A stretch of DNA of 64,000 bases from Mycobacterium terramassiliense (GCF_900157385.1 NZ_LT717699.1:1-64000), one strand, 5' to 3'. Positions 8,233 through 17,601 are shown, counted from the first letter of the stretch. Numbers and translations are program-made. The notes: generated by a model not told the origin, from the letters alone.

Positions 8233-9080
8233 CATTGACTGGCGAGTCGGGCGCCGCCATACCGTCGATAGCGCTTAACGACGAAAACACCATGCCGGTG
8301 CTCGGCCTGGGCGTCGCCGACCTCTCGGAGGACGAAGCCGAGCGCGCCGTCGCGGCCGCGCTGGAGATCGGGTGCCGGCTCATCGACACCGCCGCCGCCT
8401 ATGGCAACGAGGCCGGCGTCGGCCGCGCGATCGCGGCTTCCGGCATCCCGCGCGCGGAGCTGTTCGTCACCACCAAGCTGGCTACCGAGGACCACGGTTT
8501 TTCCAAGGCCCCGGTGGCCTGCACCGCCAGCCTGGAGCGACTCGGCCTCGACTACGTCGACCTCTACCTCATTCATTGGCCGGCGCCGGCGCAGGGCAAA
8601 TACGTCGACGCGTTCGGCGGCATGATCCAATCCCGCGGGGAAGGCCAGGCCCGCTCGATCGGGGTTTCCAACTTCACCGAGGATCACCTCTCGACGGTCA
8701 TCGACCTGACCTTCGTCACCCCCGCGGTCAACCAGGTCGAGCTGCACCCGCTGCTCAACCAGGCCGATCTGCGCAAAGCGAATGCGCAGCACAACGTCGT
8801 CACGCAGTCCTACACGCCGCTGGTTCTCGGCAAGCTGATGGATAACCCGACGGTGAACTCGGTCGCCGCCGAATACGGCAAGACGCCCGCGCAAATTCTG
8901 TTGCGGTGGAACGTGCAATTGGGCAATTCGGTGATCTTCCGCTCGAGCAAACCCGAGCACATCGCCACCAACCTCGACATCTTCGATTTCGAGCTGGCCG
9001 GCGAGCACATGGACGCGATCAACGGTCTCAACGACGGCACCCGGCTGCGCCCGGATCCCGACACGTACGAGGGCCCGTAA
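8229..9080 (+). CDS. aldo-keto reductase (Rv2971-like)
   Basis: NADPH-dependent carbonyl reductase of the AKR5-like group, orthologous by position to Rv2971; relatives reduce methylglyoxal and dicarbonyl compounds. The catalytic tetrad is visible: D53 and Y58 ([11 protein letters not shown]), K83 (FVTTKL) and H116 (YLIHWPAP). The cofactor phosphate-binding segment reads [13 protein letters not shown], with RSS where most relatives have PKS. The 283-residue length is standard. The ATG start is embedded in the remnant upstream, so expression may use a promoter inherited from the lost copy. Confidence 0.92.
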   Translation: MTLTGESGAAIPSIALNDENTMPVLGLGVADLSEDEAERAVAAALEIGCRLIDTAAAYGNEAGVGRAIAASGIPRAELFVTTKLATEDHGFSKAPVACTASLERLGLDYVDLYLIHWPAPAQGKYVDAFGGMIQSRGEGQARSIGVSNFTEDHLSTVIDLTFVTPAVNQVELHPLLNQADLRKANAQHNVVTQSYTPLVLGKLMDNPTVNSVAAEYGKTPAQILLRWNVQLGNSVIFRSSKPEHIATNLDIFDFELAGEHMDAINGLNDGTRLRPDPDTYEGP

Positions 9081-9095
9081 CGCCGGCCGGGAGGT

Positions 9096-9806
9096 TCAGC
9101 CCGCCGGGCAGGTGGCCGCCGCCTGCCGCAGCACCCCCGCCGAGGCCTGGTCCACCGGCAGCTGGTAACCGCGCAGCACGGTGATGAACTGCATGGCGTA
9201 CTGGCACGCGAAAGCGGTGTTCGGCGGCATCCACTGGGCCGGCGGCGAGTCGCCCTTGTCCTGATTGGCCTGCCCTTCCACGGCCAGCAGGTTGGCCGGG
9301 TCGTTGGCGAACCGCAGGCGCTCCGGCGGCGGCCAGCCGTAGGCCCCCATGTCCCAGGCGTAGGCCAGCGGGACGATGTGGTCGATCTGCACCGCCTCAC
9401 CGACCTTGGCGCCACGCTGGAACGCAACCGTGGTGTTGGTGTACGGGTCGTGCAGGGTGCCGGTGGCCACGGCGTCCGGGCAGCGCTTGGTCGACACGTA
9501 GGTCTTGTCGACGAGATCGCGGTTGAGGATGTCGTCGCGGGTGTCGCACCCGTTGTGCCCCAGCGGTGCGTCGTTGTCGTCGTCCCAGGCGTCGCCGAAC
9601 GCCGGGCGCCGGTAGTCGTAGCGGTGGGCCCGCTCGGGAAGCACCGCGACACCGGCGAGCACGTCCGCGCCGGGTTGGACGGTGGGCACGTCGGCGCGGG
9701 CGGCCACTTCGGCGCGCTTGGCGGCCTGGGATCCCAGCGTCTGATAGGCCACCAGCACCGCGAGCACGGCGATCGCCGACAACCACAGCAGCAGCTTGCG
9801 GTTCAT
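9096..9806 (-). CDS. exported HNH endonuclease-like protein (DUF1524/GmrSD C-domain)
   Basis: A 236-residue protein with an N-terminal membrane segment or uncleaved signal (about 5-24), counterpart of Rv2972c. The core has the DUF1524-type HNH motif: QIDHIVPLAYAWDMG with D142-H143, then NDPANLLAVEGQANQDKGD. This is the beta-beta-alpha metal nuclease pattern in which D-H-I-V-P supplies the catalytic histidine. In bacteria this domain occurs in secreted nucleases and in GmrSD restriction enzymes. The export signal favours an extracytoplasmic nuclease; its true role is unknown. Its start overlaps the recG stop (ATGA). Confidence 0.85.
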   Translation of the reverse strand: MNRKLLLWLSAIAVLAVLVAYQTLGSQAAKRAEVAARADVPTVQPGADVLAGVAVLPERAHRYDYRRPAFGDAWDDDNDAPLGHNGCDTRDDILNRDLVDKTYVSTKRCPDAVATGTLHDPYTNTTVAFQRGAKVGEAVQIDHIVPLAYAWDMGAYGWPPPERLRFANDPANLLAVEGQANQDKGDSPPAQWMPPNTAFACQYAMQFITVLRGYQLPVDQASAGVLRQAAATCPAG

Positions 9807-12022
9807 GCCTTGTCCAGGTAGTCGATTCGATCGGTGTCGGTGAAACGCGCGGCAAGCAAAGCCAATTCGCCGTTCGACGGATCCCGCTCGTAGGCGTGGA
9901 CCGCGAAGTCGCGGGCGGCTTCGATGTAGGTTCCGTGGTCGGCCAGCGACAGCAGCCGCAGGGTGACCGCCCTGCCGGATTGGTTGCGGCCCAGCACATC
10001 TCCTTCGCGGCGCTCCTTGAGGTCAAGGTCGGCGAGGGCGAACCCGTCCAGGGTCTCGGCGACCGCACGCAACCGCCGGCCGGCCTGCGAGTCCGGGGGA
10101 ACCCAGCTGGCCAGCAGGCACAGGCTCGGATGCTCGCCGCGGCCGATGCGCCCACGCAGCTGATGCAGCTGGCTGATGCCGAACCGGTCGGCGTCCATCA
10201 CCAGCATGACCGTGGCATTGGGGACGTCGACTCCGACCTCGATGACCGTGGTGCAGACCAGCACATCGACCTCACCCGCGCGAAACGCCGCCATCGCGGC
10301 GTCCTTCTCGTCGGCCGACAAGCGACCGTGCATCAGCGCCAGCCTCAGGTCCGCCAGCTCGCGCGAGCGCAACCGGTCGAAGAGCCCGACCGCGGTGGAA
10401 GAGGGCCGGCGGCCCTCCTCGCGTTTTTCGGTGTCGTCGGTCTCGTCGATCCGGGGCGCCACCACGTAGGCCTGACGGCCCGCCGAGACCTCCTCGATGA
10501 TGCGGTGCCAGGCACGTTCGAGCCAGGTGGGTTTGTCGGCGACGAAGATGACGTTGCTGGCGATCGGCCGGCGACCGCGCGGGAGTTCGCGCAGTGTCGA
10601 GGTCTCCAGGTCGCCGTACACGGTGAGCGCAACGGTGCGCGGTATCGGCGTTGCCGTCATCACCAGCAGGTGCGGTGTGATGCCGGCACGGGCCTTGGCG
10701 CGCAACTGATCCCGCTGTTCGACACCGAATCGATGCTGTTCGTCGACCACCACCATGCCGAGGTTGTGGAAGTCCACCGCGTCCTGCAGCAGCGCATGGG
10801 TACCGACGACGATGCCGGCATGACCGCCGGCGACCTCGTCGCGGACGTGCTTCTTGTGCGCGGCCGTCATGGAACCGGTGAGCAGGGCCACCCGCGTCGC
10901 GTTGTCCGCCCCGCCCAGCTGGCCCGCCATCGCCAACTCGCCCAGGACATCGTGGATCGACCGGAGATGTTGCGCCGCAAGCACTTCCGTAGGGGCAAGC
11001 AACGCGCACTGGTAGCCGGCGTCGACCATCTGCAGCATGGCCAGCACCGCGACGATCGTCTTGCCGGAGCCGACCTCCCCCTGCAGCAGGCGGTTCATCG
11101 GGCGGGTCGCCGCCAAACCCTCGGAAAGCACTTCCAGCACTTCGCGCTGTCCCCCGGTCAGCTCGAAGGGCAACCGCCGCAACAGTTCCGCTCTCAGGCC
11201 GTCCGGCCGCGCGGGCGCCGGCGGCCCCGACTCGGACAGCTCACCGTGGCGGCGGGCGACCAGCGCCCACTGCAGGCCGACGGCTTCGTCGAACGTCAAT
11301 CGCTCCCGGGCCCTTTGCCGTTCGCGCTCGTCCTCGGAGAGGTGGATCGCGCGCAGCGCCTCGTCCTCGGTGATCAGGCCGAGTTCGGCGCGCAGGTCCG
11401 CGGGCAGCGGATCGGGCACCGGGTCGAGGACGTCGAGCACCTGGCGCACGGCAGCGAAGATGTCCCAGCTCTGCAGTTTGGAACTGGCGGGATAGATCGC
11501 GTAGAAGCGGCCTTCGAGAACCTCGATCACCTCGTCGCCGCCGGCGGTGTGGGAGGCGTTCGCGATGGTTTTCAGCGATTTGGTGCCGCGGTTGCGCCCG
11601 TCCGGCGAGTCGAGGACGAGGAAGGCCGGGTGCGTCAGCTGCATCGCGCCCTTGAAGAACCCGACTTCACCGGAGAGCATCACGCGCGTGTTTTTGGTGA
11701 GGTCCTTGCTGATGTAGTCCGCGTTGAAGAACGTCGCGGTCACCTTGCCGCGCCCGGAGCCGACGGTGATGCGCAGGCACTTCCTCCTGGGGGTCTTCTT
11801 CATCGGGAAGGAGTGCGCATCGGTGATGGTGTCGACGATGGTGATGTGCTGGCCCTCTTCCGGCCGCTCGTTTTCGGCGCCCCGCACGGCGGCGCCCTCC
11901 GTGTAGCCGCGCGGGTAGTGGCGCAACAGGTCGTTGACGGTGCGAATGCCGAACACCTCGTCGAGGAGGGGCACGATCTTGCCGCCCACGACGTAGTCCA
12001 GCCGGTCGGACAGCGACGCCAC
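9803..12022 (-). CDS. recG: ATP-dependent DNA helicase RecG
   Basis: Branch-migration helicase that remodels stalled replication forks and recombination intermediates. The 739-residue protein has the N-terminal wedge/OB domain (about 30-140), then superfamily 2 helicase motifs: GEVGSGKT (Walker A, 315-322), DEQH (427-430), TATPIPRT (456-463), and a QLRGRIGRGE motif VI in the second RecA lobe. The GTG at 12022 is taken as start since the protein reads (M)ASLSDRLDYVVGGK as in relatives. The long upstream extension is an antisense reading of the next gene. Only two bases separate it from the upstream gene, so it is co-transcribed. Confidence 0.95.
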   Translation of the reverse strand: MASLSDRLDYVVGGKIVPLLDEVFGIRTVNDLLRHYPRGYTEGAAVRGAENERPEEGQHITIVDTITDAHSFPMKKTPRRKCLRITVGSGRGKVTATFFNADYISKDLTKNTRVMLSGEVGFFKGAMQLTHPAFLVLDSPDGRNRGTKSLKTIANASHTAGGDEVIEVLEGRFYAIYPASSKLQSWDIFAAVRQVLDVLDPVPDPLPADLRAELGLITEDEALRAIHLSEDERERQRARERLTFDEAVGLQWALVARRHGELSESGPPAPARPDGLRAELLRRLPFELTGGQREVLEVLSEGLAATRPMNRLLQGEVGSGKTIVAVLAMLQMVDAGYQCALLAPTEVLAAQHLRSIHDVLGELAMAGQLGGADNATRVALLTGSMTAAHKKHVRDEVAGGHAGIVVGTHALLQDAVDFHNLGMVVVDEQHRFGVEQRDQLRAKARAGITPHLLVMTATPIPRTVALTVYGDLETSTLRELPRGRRPIASNVIFVADKPTWLERAWHRIIEEVSAGRQAYVVAPRIDETDDTEKREEGRRPSSTAVGLFDRLRSRELADLRLALMHGRLSADEKDAAMAAFRAGEVDVLVCTTVIEVGVDVPNATVMLVMDADRFGISQLHQLRGRIGRGEHPSLCLLASWVPPDSQAGRRLRAVAETLDGFALADLDLKERREGDVLGRNQSGRAVTLRLLSLADHGTYIEAARDFAVHAYERDPSNGELALLAARFTDTDRIDYLDKA

Positions 12023-12024
12023 GG

Positions 12025-13704
12025 CTACTCGACCCCGATCAGCAGAACGTCGCCGCGGTGGCCGGTGCGGTAGGTCATCAGCTCGGTCCCCGGGTGATTG
12101 TCGTGCACGTGCTTCTGCAGGACGTCGCCCACGGCGCCGGCCCCGGCCTCGTCCTCGATGCCCGCGCCGATCAACACGGTCACCAGGTCGCCGCCCGACG
12201 CCAGCAGCAGGTCGAGCAGTCCGATCGCCGCCCCGGCGGCATCGCCGGCCACGATGAGCACCTCGTCGCCGGCGATGCCCAGGCCGTCGCCGGGCTGGCA
12301 GCGACCGGCCCACGTCAGCGCGCTCCCGGTCGCGATGCGCACCGATCCGTGCCGGGACGCGCCGGCGGCGCGGGCCATGGTGAAGCCGTCGTCGACCGCC
12401 TGTCTTTCCGGCTCGTGCACGGCCAGGGCGGCCAGCCCCTGCACCATCGACCCGGTCGGGATCGGCACCACGTCGATCCCCCACCCGATGGCAGCGGTGC
12501 ACCCGGCGACCAGCTCCTCGGCGGCCACGTACCCGTTGGGCAGCACCATCACCTGGGCGGCGCCGGTGTCGACGACGGCGCGCACCAGCTGGTGGGCGCT
12601 GATGTTCGCGGCCGGGTCGGGCTGCAGGACGCAAGCGCCCTCGGCGGAGAACAACTCGGCGGCGCCGTCGCCGTCGACGACGGCCAACACGGCGCGTTCG
12701 CGCGTCCAGCCGCCCGCCGGCCGCCCGGCCGCTCCGGAGCTCAGCGCCGAGATGACGATCCGGCTGAGCCGCCCCGCCGCCAGGCCGGCTTCCACGGCGG
12801 CGCCGGCGTCGTCGGTGTGCACGTGCACGGAGTAGCTGTCGATCCGGGCCGACTCCTCCGCGGCGGCCTGCGCCAGCGCCACCGATTCCCCGAGCTCCTC
12901 GAGCCGATTGCGCAGGAGGTGGGCGGCCGCGGTGTCGCAGCCGTCCAGCCGGTACATCACCTCGAACTGCGGGCCGGGGCGCGCGGCGGGGGCATCGGGC
13001 TCCGGGGCGCGCGGCGACAGCTCGTAGACCGTGCGCGCGGGCGCCTGCCCGCCGATGGTGCACCGCAGCGCGTCCAGCAGGACGAGCAGCCCCCGCCCGC
13101 CGGCGTCCACCGCGCCGGCGTCAGCCAGGACGGCGAGCTGCTCGGGGGTCTTTTCCAGGGCAACCACCGCGGCGTCGCCGGCGGCGGTGATCGCCGAGGC
13201 CAGCCCGTCGTCGGCGCATTTTTCGATAGCGTCGGCGGCGGCCCGCAACACCGAGACGATGGTCCCGGGCACCTCGTCGCCGCCCATCGACGCGATGACC
13301 AGCTCGACGGCGCGCTGCAGCCCGGCCCCGAGAATGGCCGCGTCCATGTGGCGCAGCTCACCGCCGGCCTCTGCCGCCGCGGCCGCGGTGACGTCGGCGA
13401 TCCCCCGCAGGATCTGCGACAAGATCACCCCGGAGTTGCCGCGGGCGCCGTTCAGCGCACCGGAGGACAGGGCCGCCGCCACCCGCGCCACGCAGCCCGT
13501 CCCCCCGTCCGCGCCGGCGCCCGCGTTGGCCTCGGCCAAGGCGGAACGCATGGTGAACAGCATGTTGGCGCCGGTGTCGGAATCGGCGACCGGAAACACG
13601 TTGAGCCGGTTGATTTCGTCGATGTGGGTGATCAAATCGCTGACGGCGGTGTGCGCCCAGTTCCGCAGGGTCGCGGCGTCCAGCAGCGCCTCTGACGTGC
13701 CCAC
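12025..13704 (-). CDS. FakA-like DAK-domain protein (fatty acid kinase-type, intact)
   Basis: A protein of about 559 residues with an N-terminal DhaL/DAK phosphatase-kinase domain carrying NVFPVADSDTGANM (the metal-ATP aspartates) and GARGNSGVILSQ, followed by a FakA-type C-terminal domain. FakA phosphorylates fatty acids held by a FakB/DegV binding protein; no FakB is nearby. In M. tuberculosis the equivalent region is annotated as two genes, Rv2974c and Rv2975c, whereas here it is one uninterrupted frame. I prefer the GTG at 13704, 8 bases after the AGGAGG site, over the GTG at 13713, which overlaps that site. It sits just upstream of recG, the order seen in many Gram-positive genomes. Confidence 0.88.
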   Translation of the reverse strand: MGTSEALLDAATLRNWAHTAVSDLITHIDEINRLNVFPVADSDTGANMLFTMRSALAEANAGAGADGGTGCVARVAAALSSGALNGARGNSGVILSQILRGIADVTAAAAAEAGGELRHMDAAILGAGLQRAVELVIASMGGDEVPGTIVSVLRAAADAIEKCADDGLASAITAAGDAAVVALEKTPEQLAVLADAGAVDAGGRGLLVLLDALRCTIGGQAPARTVYELSPRAPEPDAPAARPGPQFEVMYRLDGCDTAAAHLLRNRLEELGESVALAQAAAEESARIDSYSVHVHTDDAGAAVEAGLAAGRLSRIVISALSSGAAGRPAGGWTRERAVLAVVDGDGAAELFSAEGACVLQPDPAANISAHQLVRAVVDTGAAQVMVLPNGYVAAEELVAGCTAAIGWGIDVVPIPTGSMVQGLAALAVHEPERQAVDDGFTMARAAGASRHGSVRIATGSALTWAGRCQPGDGLGIAGDEVLIVAGDAAGAAIGLLDLLLASGGDLVTVLIGAGIEDEAGAGAVGDVLQKHVHDNHPGTELMTYRTGHRGDVLLIGVE

Positions 13705-13985
13705 GCGACCCACCTCCTCGGAGCCTCCCAGCGCCGGCCCCCGGTGGGCGCCAGCGTAGCCCGGCGACGACGCGCGCGGCGGCCAGCCATGACCGCACGC
13801 CTGCTGCCCGAGCGCACCGGCGCATTGAGCCTAGCCAGGGCGGGCGACAGTCCGGGGTACGTCGCCGGGCGGGTGTTGATCGTTTTGGTGGTTGCCCATG
13901 TCAGTCGGTATCCTGGGCTGGCCCGAGTCATTCCGGGCCGTCCTGGCCACCTGCCGGACCCTAAGACATTTGAGGAGCTAGAACC

Positions 13986-14180
13986 ATGGCCGCTGTGTGC
14001 GATATCTGCGGGAAAGGCCCCGGCTTCGGCAAGTCGGTGTCGCACTCCCACCGCCGCACCAGCCGCCGGTGGGACCCCAACGTCCAGACCGTGCACGTCG
14101 TGACCCGTCCCGGCGGCAACAGGCAGCGCCTGAACGTCTGCACGTCCTGCATCAAGGCCGGCAAGGTCGTCCGCGGCTAA
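13986..14180 (+). CDS. rpmB: 50S ribosomal protein L28 (zinc-binding form)
   Basis: A 64-residue L28, structural protein of the large subunit. It keeps both CXXC pairs (C5/C8 and C52/C55), so it is the zinc-containing paralog. Mycobacteria also carry a cysteine-free L28 induced by Zur during zinc starvation, but not in this window. The N-terminus AAVCDICGKGPGFGKSVSHS and the RRW..N.Q segment are diagnostic. GAGGAGC precedes the ATG. Divergent from the FakA-like gene, with a 281-base gap in which I see no other gene. Confidence 0.96.
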   Translation: MAAVCDICGKGPGFGKSVSHSHRRTSRRWDPNVQTVHVVTRPGGNRQRLNVCTSCIKAGKVVRG

Positions 14181-14189
14181 CCGCCCGCC

Positions 14190-15011
14190 TCACATCACGA
14201 CGTGACCGGCGTCGACCGGTATGGACACGCCGGTGACGTAGCGCGACCGCGGGCCGACGAGCCACAGCACCGCTTCGGTGACGTCGCGCGCCTCGACCAG
14301 CGGCACGCCGGGCAGCAGCGTCTGCGAGACGGCCGGGTTGGGATTGTCGATCATCCGGTTCGCCACGAAGTCGTTGAGAATCATCGGCGTCGCGACACCG
14401 CTGGGGTGCACTGCGTTGACCCGAATCTTGTGTTGCGCGTAGGCGTTCGCCGCCGAGCGCATCAGTCCTACGACACCGTGCTTGGAGGCGGCGTAGGCGA
14501 ACATCGCGGCGCTGCCGTCGCCGCCCCGACCGGTCAGGCCCTGCGCCGAACTGACCATAACGACCGAACCGCCCCGGCCCTTGCGAATGATTGACGGCAC
14601 GGTTGCCAGCAGCGTGTGCCAGACGCCCTTGAGGTTCGTGTCGACGATCGTGGTGAACACCGGTTCGGAGTGAGTCTCGGTGTCGCCGATCGCCACCACC
14701 CCGGCATTGGCGATGACGATGTCGATCTCGCCGAGCTCGTCGATCGCGGCCCGCACCCCGGCTTGCAACTGCGCCAGGTCGCGGACGTCGGCGACCACGG
14801 GGACGACCCTGCCGCCCGCGTGCCGCACCAGCCGCGCGGTCTCGTCGAGATCGGTTTTGGTGCCCAGCGCGTACGGAATCGCGTCGATGTCGGCGCAGAT
14901 GTCCACGGCGACGATGTCGGCGCCCTGTTCGGCGAGGGCGACGGCATGGCTGCGGCCCTGGCCCCGCGCGGCGCCGGTGATGACGGCGACGGTGTCATCG
15001 AGTTCACCCAT
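14190..15011 (-). CDS. mycofactocin-type SDR oxidoreductase
   Basis: A 273-residue short-chain dehydrogenase with the NAD-binding motif TGAARGQG (12-19), the DICADI segment and the insert QGLTGRGGDGSAAM typical of SDRs that use mycofactocin to re-oxidise a non-exchangeable NAD. The catalytic residues are Ser154/155 and Y173-x3-K177 (AYAASKH). The C-terminus TGVSIPVDAGHVVM is characteristic of that subfamily. No mycofactocin biosynthesis genes are nearby. The ATG at 15011 overlaps the end of the upstream SDR by 8 bases, so they form a two-gene unit. The substrate, probably an alcohol, is unknown. Confidence 0.88.
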   Translation of the reverse strand: MGELDDTVAVITGAARGQGRSHAVALAEQGADIVAVDICADIDAIPYALGTKTDLDETARLVRHAGGRVVPVVADVRDLAQLQAGVRAAIDELGEIDIVIANAGVVAIGDTETHSEPVFTTIVDTNLKGVWHTLLATVPSIIRKGRGGSVVMVSSAQGLTGRGGDGSAAMFAYAASKHGVVGLMRSAANAYAQHKIRVNAVHPSGVATPMILNDFVANRMIDNPNPAVSQTLLPGVPLVEARDVTEAVLWLVGPRSRYVTGVSIPVDAGHVVM

Positions 15012-15906
15012 GGGCGGGCACCTCCAGTTTCGTGCCGGTCTCCCGTTCGGCGAACGCGACGAGGCGGGCGGCGGCGTCGTAGTCGCAGGCGCACACAGAG
15101 CGGCCGATGAGCACGGGGCCGCCGCGCAGACCCAGCCTGCCGCTGACACCCACATAGCTGCCGGGCGGCACCGGTTCGCTGATGCAATACAGCGTGGGCG
15201 CGGCGCCCTCGTCGATGTCGTTCGCCAGCCGGTCGGCGACGATCTTGACCGCTTTGTGCGACAACGACATCAGCGGCGAGTCGGACAGGTGCGACAGGTT
15301 CGACGCCACCCAGCCGGGGTGGGTGAGGTGGGTGACGACCGGCGATCCGGCGGCGCGCAGCCTGCGGTCCAGCTCGAGCCCCCACAACATCACCGCAAGC
15401 TTCGACTGGCCGTAGGCCCCCAGCCTCGTCCATTTGTGCCGGCGCAGATGCAGGTCGTCGAGGTGCAACGTCGCGTGCCGGTGGGCGTCGGAGCCCACGT
15501 TGATGACCTGCGAACGCACCCGGGGCAACAACAAGTTGGTCAGCGCGAAAGGTCCGAGCAGGTTGGTGCCCAGCGTCATCTCGAAGCCGTCCACCGTGTC
15601 GGTGCGGCGATCGGTGAGGGTGCCGGCGTTGTTGATCAGGATGTCGATCTGCCCGTCGATCAGGTCGGGGAAAGCGCGCACCGAAGACAGGTCGGCGAGG
15701 TCGAGCTTGGCCACGGTGGTGGTGCCACCCATCTGCGCCGCGCGCCGCTCACCGAGTTCGGTGTTGCGCACGGCCAGGATCACATGGGCCCCGGCTCGGG
15801 CAAGAGCGCGCGACGTGCCCAGCCCGACGCCGTTGGTCGCACCGGTCACCACGACTCGTTTGCCGGTCAGCTCGCCCAGGCGGCCCGGCGTCCACGGTGA
15901 CGTCAC
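15004..15906 (-). CDS. SDR-family oxidoreductase (retinol dehydrogenase/protochlorophyllide reductase-like)
   Basis: A protein of about 300 residues with a classical SDR Rossmann fold: VVVTGATNGVGLGTSRALA, the DILINNAG core, and the active-site YGQSK. The lack of a tetrameric-type C-terminus and the HPGWVASNL...PLMSLSHKA segment resemble retinol-dehydrogenase-like SDRs common in mycobacteria. The start is uncertain: GTG at 15906 is used, and an in-frame TTG at 15915 is possible. Neither has a good ribosome binding site. It precedes the mycofactocin-type SDR on the same strand and diverges from the SnoaL operon. Substrate unknown. Confidence 0.82.
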   Translation of the reverse strand: MTSPWTPGRLGELTGKRVVVTGATNGVGLGTSRALARAGAHVILAVRNTELGERRAAQMGGTTTVAKLDLADLSSVRAFPDLIDGQIDILINNAGTLTDRRTDTVDGFEMTLGTNLLGPFALTNLLLPRVRSQVINVGSDAHRHATLHLDDLHLRRHKWTRLGAYGQSKLAVMLWGLELDRRLRAAGSPVVTHLTHPGWVASNLSHLSDSPLMSLSHKAVKIVADRLANDIDEGAAPTLYCISEPVPPGSYVGVSGRLGLRGGPVLIGRSVCACDYDAAARLVAFAERETGTKLEVPAHG

Positions 15907-15958
15907 GGCGACCAAGAATAGTGGGAGGTTCTATGTAAATGAGCGCGGGTCTGCCAAC

Positions 15959-16411
15959 ATGGTCGGCGTGAGTGACAGCGCGACGGAAATCAGCAACCTG
16001 ATTTTCACCTACGCTGAGCTCCTGGACCGCGGTGACCTGGACGGCGTGGCCCGGCTCTTCGAGCACGGTCGCATCTGCGGGGTCGAGGACGGTCCGCCGG
16101 AGACGGTGTTCGACGGGGCCGCTCGGGTGCGGGCCATGTACGAGATGGCCACCCGCATCTACGACGACGGCACCCCGAAGACCAAACACCTCACGTCCAA
16201 CGTGCAGCTGCATATCGACGATGCCGAGGGCACCGCACGCAGCACGTCCTACTACTGCGTCACCCAGGCCACCCCGGACTTGCCGCTCCAGGTGATCGTG
16301 ACCGGGCACTATAAGGACACCTTCCACCGGATCGACGGCGTCTGGCACTTCGACAGCCGCACCATGTTCGTTGACCAGGTCGGCGACGTCAGCCACCACC
16401 TGAAGTTCTGA
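15959..16411 (+). CDS. SnoaL-like (NTF2-fold) protein, first gene of the sulfotransferase operon
   Basis: A 150-residue SnoaL-like domain protein: an N-terminal helix (ISNLIFTYAELLDRGDLDGVARLF) followed by the curved sheet with VTGHYKDTFHRIDGVWHFDSRTM. Family members are small hydratases, isomerases or hydroxysteroid-modifying enzymes that carry acid-base residues in an open cone, so function cannot be read from the fold. Start at ATG 15959; GTG 15968 is an alternative. It is followed after 4 bases by the sulfotransferase and heads a run of four tightly packed genes. Confidence 0.85.
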   Translation: MVGVSDSATEISNLIFTYAELLDRGDLDGVARLFEHGRICGVEDGPPETVFDGAARVRAMYEMATRIYDDGTPKTKHLTSNVQLHIDDAEGTARSTSYYCVTQATPDLPLQVIVTGHYKDTFHRIDGVWHFDSRTMFVDQVGDVSHHLKF

Positions 16412-16415
16412 GCCG

Positions 16416-17591
16416 GTGGGCCACTTCGACGTCGCCGCCGTCATGGCCGACGCGCAACGCAAGGAGTCGCTGGACGACTGGGGTCCCGGCGAATTCGAAC
16501 GTCCGCTGCGGGTGTTGCTGGCCGACTACGCGCGTGCCGAGCTCAACGCGATCGGAATCCACATCCTGCGGTCGGGGATCGTGCACAGCCTGCGGATGCG
16601 GCTGCGGGCACAGGAGTGGATCCGCCGTCACCCGGAGATCCTCGAGGAGCGACTCGCCCCGCCGATCGTCGTCGTCGGGATGATGCGCAGCGGCACCACG
16701 CTGCTGCAGCGACTGCTGGCCGCCGACCCGCGCTTCGTTTGCGCCTACGGCTGGGAGGTGGTCGAGGTCGCACCCCGGCTGGACCACCAATTCACCGATG
16801 TCGACCCGCGCATCGCCATCAGCGAAGCGCGGGAAGTCAAATCGCGCGAACTCGCACCGGAACTGTTCGCCATCCACCCCATGTACGCGCGCGAGGCCGA
16901 GGAGGAGATCGTCTTTTTGGCCGACGCATTCTTGTCGCACGTGCCCGAATCCGGGGCTCACCTTCCGCATTACCGCGCCTGGCTCGACGAGCAGGACTTC
17001 TCCCCGGCCTACGACCACCTGCACCGCATGCTGCAATTCCTGCAGTGGCAGAAGCGGCAGAGATCTTCTGGCGAAGGCCCTCAGCGCTGGGTGCTCAAGT
17101 CACCGGCGCACCTGGGTTACCTGGAATTGCTGCGGGCGCGGTTCCCCGGCCTGCACATCGTGCACATGCACCGCGACCCCCGCGCCACGATCGCATCGGG
17201 AGCCAGCCTGAATGCCACCCTGCATGCGATGCACGCCGACGCCGTCGACCTGCCGCGGGTCAGCGCGCAGTGGCTGGAGCGGATGGGCTGGACCAATGAC
17301 CGGGCGATGGCGGTTCGGGACGGCTGGACCGACCAGGCGTGCCTGGTCACCGACATCGGGTTCGACGACGCGGTGGCCGATCCGATCGGGCAGGTGGCCC
17401 GCGTCTACGACGCTGTCGGCCTGCCGCTCACCGCGCAGGCCGAAGACGCGATGCGGCGCTGGCTGGACGTGCGTCCCCGCGAGCTGCCGCGCCCGCCGTA
17501 CGGCCTGCAAGACTTCGGCCTGCACAACGAGCAGGTCGACGAGCGATTCACGTTGTACAACAAGCGTTTTCGAGAGCACATCGGACACTGA
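16416..17591 (+). CDS. PAPS-dependent sulfotransferase family protein
   Basis: A 391-residue sulfotransferase of the Stf-like group abundant in mycobacteria. The 5'-phosphosulfate-binding loop is VVVGMMRSGTTLLQRLL (RSGTT at 91-95). The 3'-phosphate-binding segment is HMHRDPRATIASGASL, with the conserved Arg and Ser. An N-terminal helical extension of about 80 residues precedes the catalytic core, as in many actinobacterial members. It transfers sulfate from PAPS to a hydroxyl of a small molecule or lipid; the acceptor is unknown. GTG start 4 bases after the SnoaL-like gene. Confidence 0.9.
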   Translation: MGHFDVAAVMADAQRKESLDDWGPGEFERPLRVLLADYARAELNAIGIHILRSGIVHSLRMRLRAQEWIRRHPEILEERLAPPIVVVGMMRSGTTLLQRLLAADPRFVCAYGWEVVEVAPRLDHQFTDVDPRIAISEAREVKSRELAPELFAIHPMYAREAEEEIVFLADAFLSHVPESGAHLPHYRAWLDEQDFSPAYDHLHRMLQFLQWQKRQRSSGEGPQRWVLKSPAHLGYLELLRARFPGLHIVHMHRDPRATIASGASLNATLHAMHADAVDLPRVSAQWLERMGWTNDRAMAVRDGWTDQACLVTDIGFDDAVADPIGQVARVYDAVGLPLTAQAEDAMRRWLDVRPRELPRPPYGLQDFGLHNEQVDERFTLYNKRFREHIGH

Positions 17592-17601
17592 GGAGCATTA
17601 G

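Noticed and set aside
9566..12073. 835-residue open frame on the plus strand
   Set aside because: It is the antisense of recG and its neighbours. High GC keeps reverse frames open, composition is Arg/Gly/Pro-rich without domains, and recG has all helicase motifs.
15434..15958. N-terminal extension of the SnoaL-like frame
   Set aside because: It reads antisense through the SDR gene at 15004-15906; the protein fold starts after 15959.
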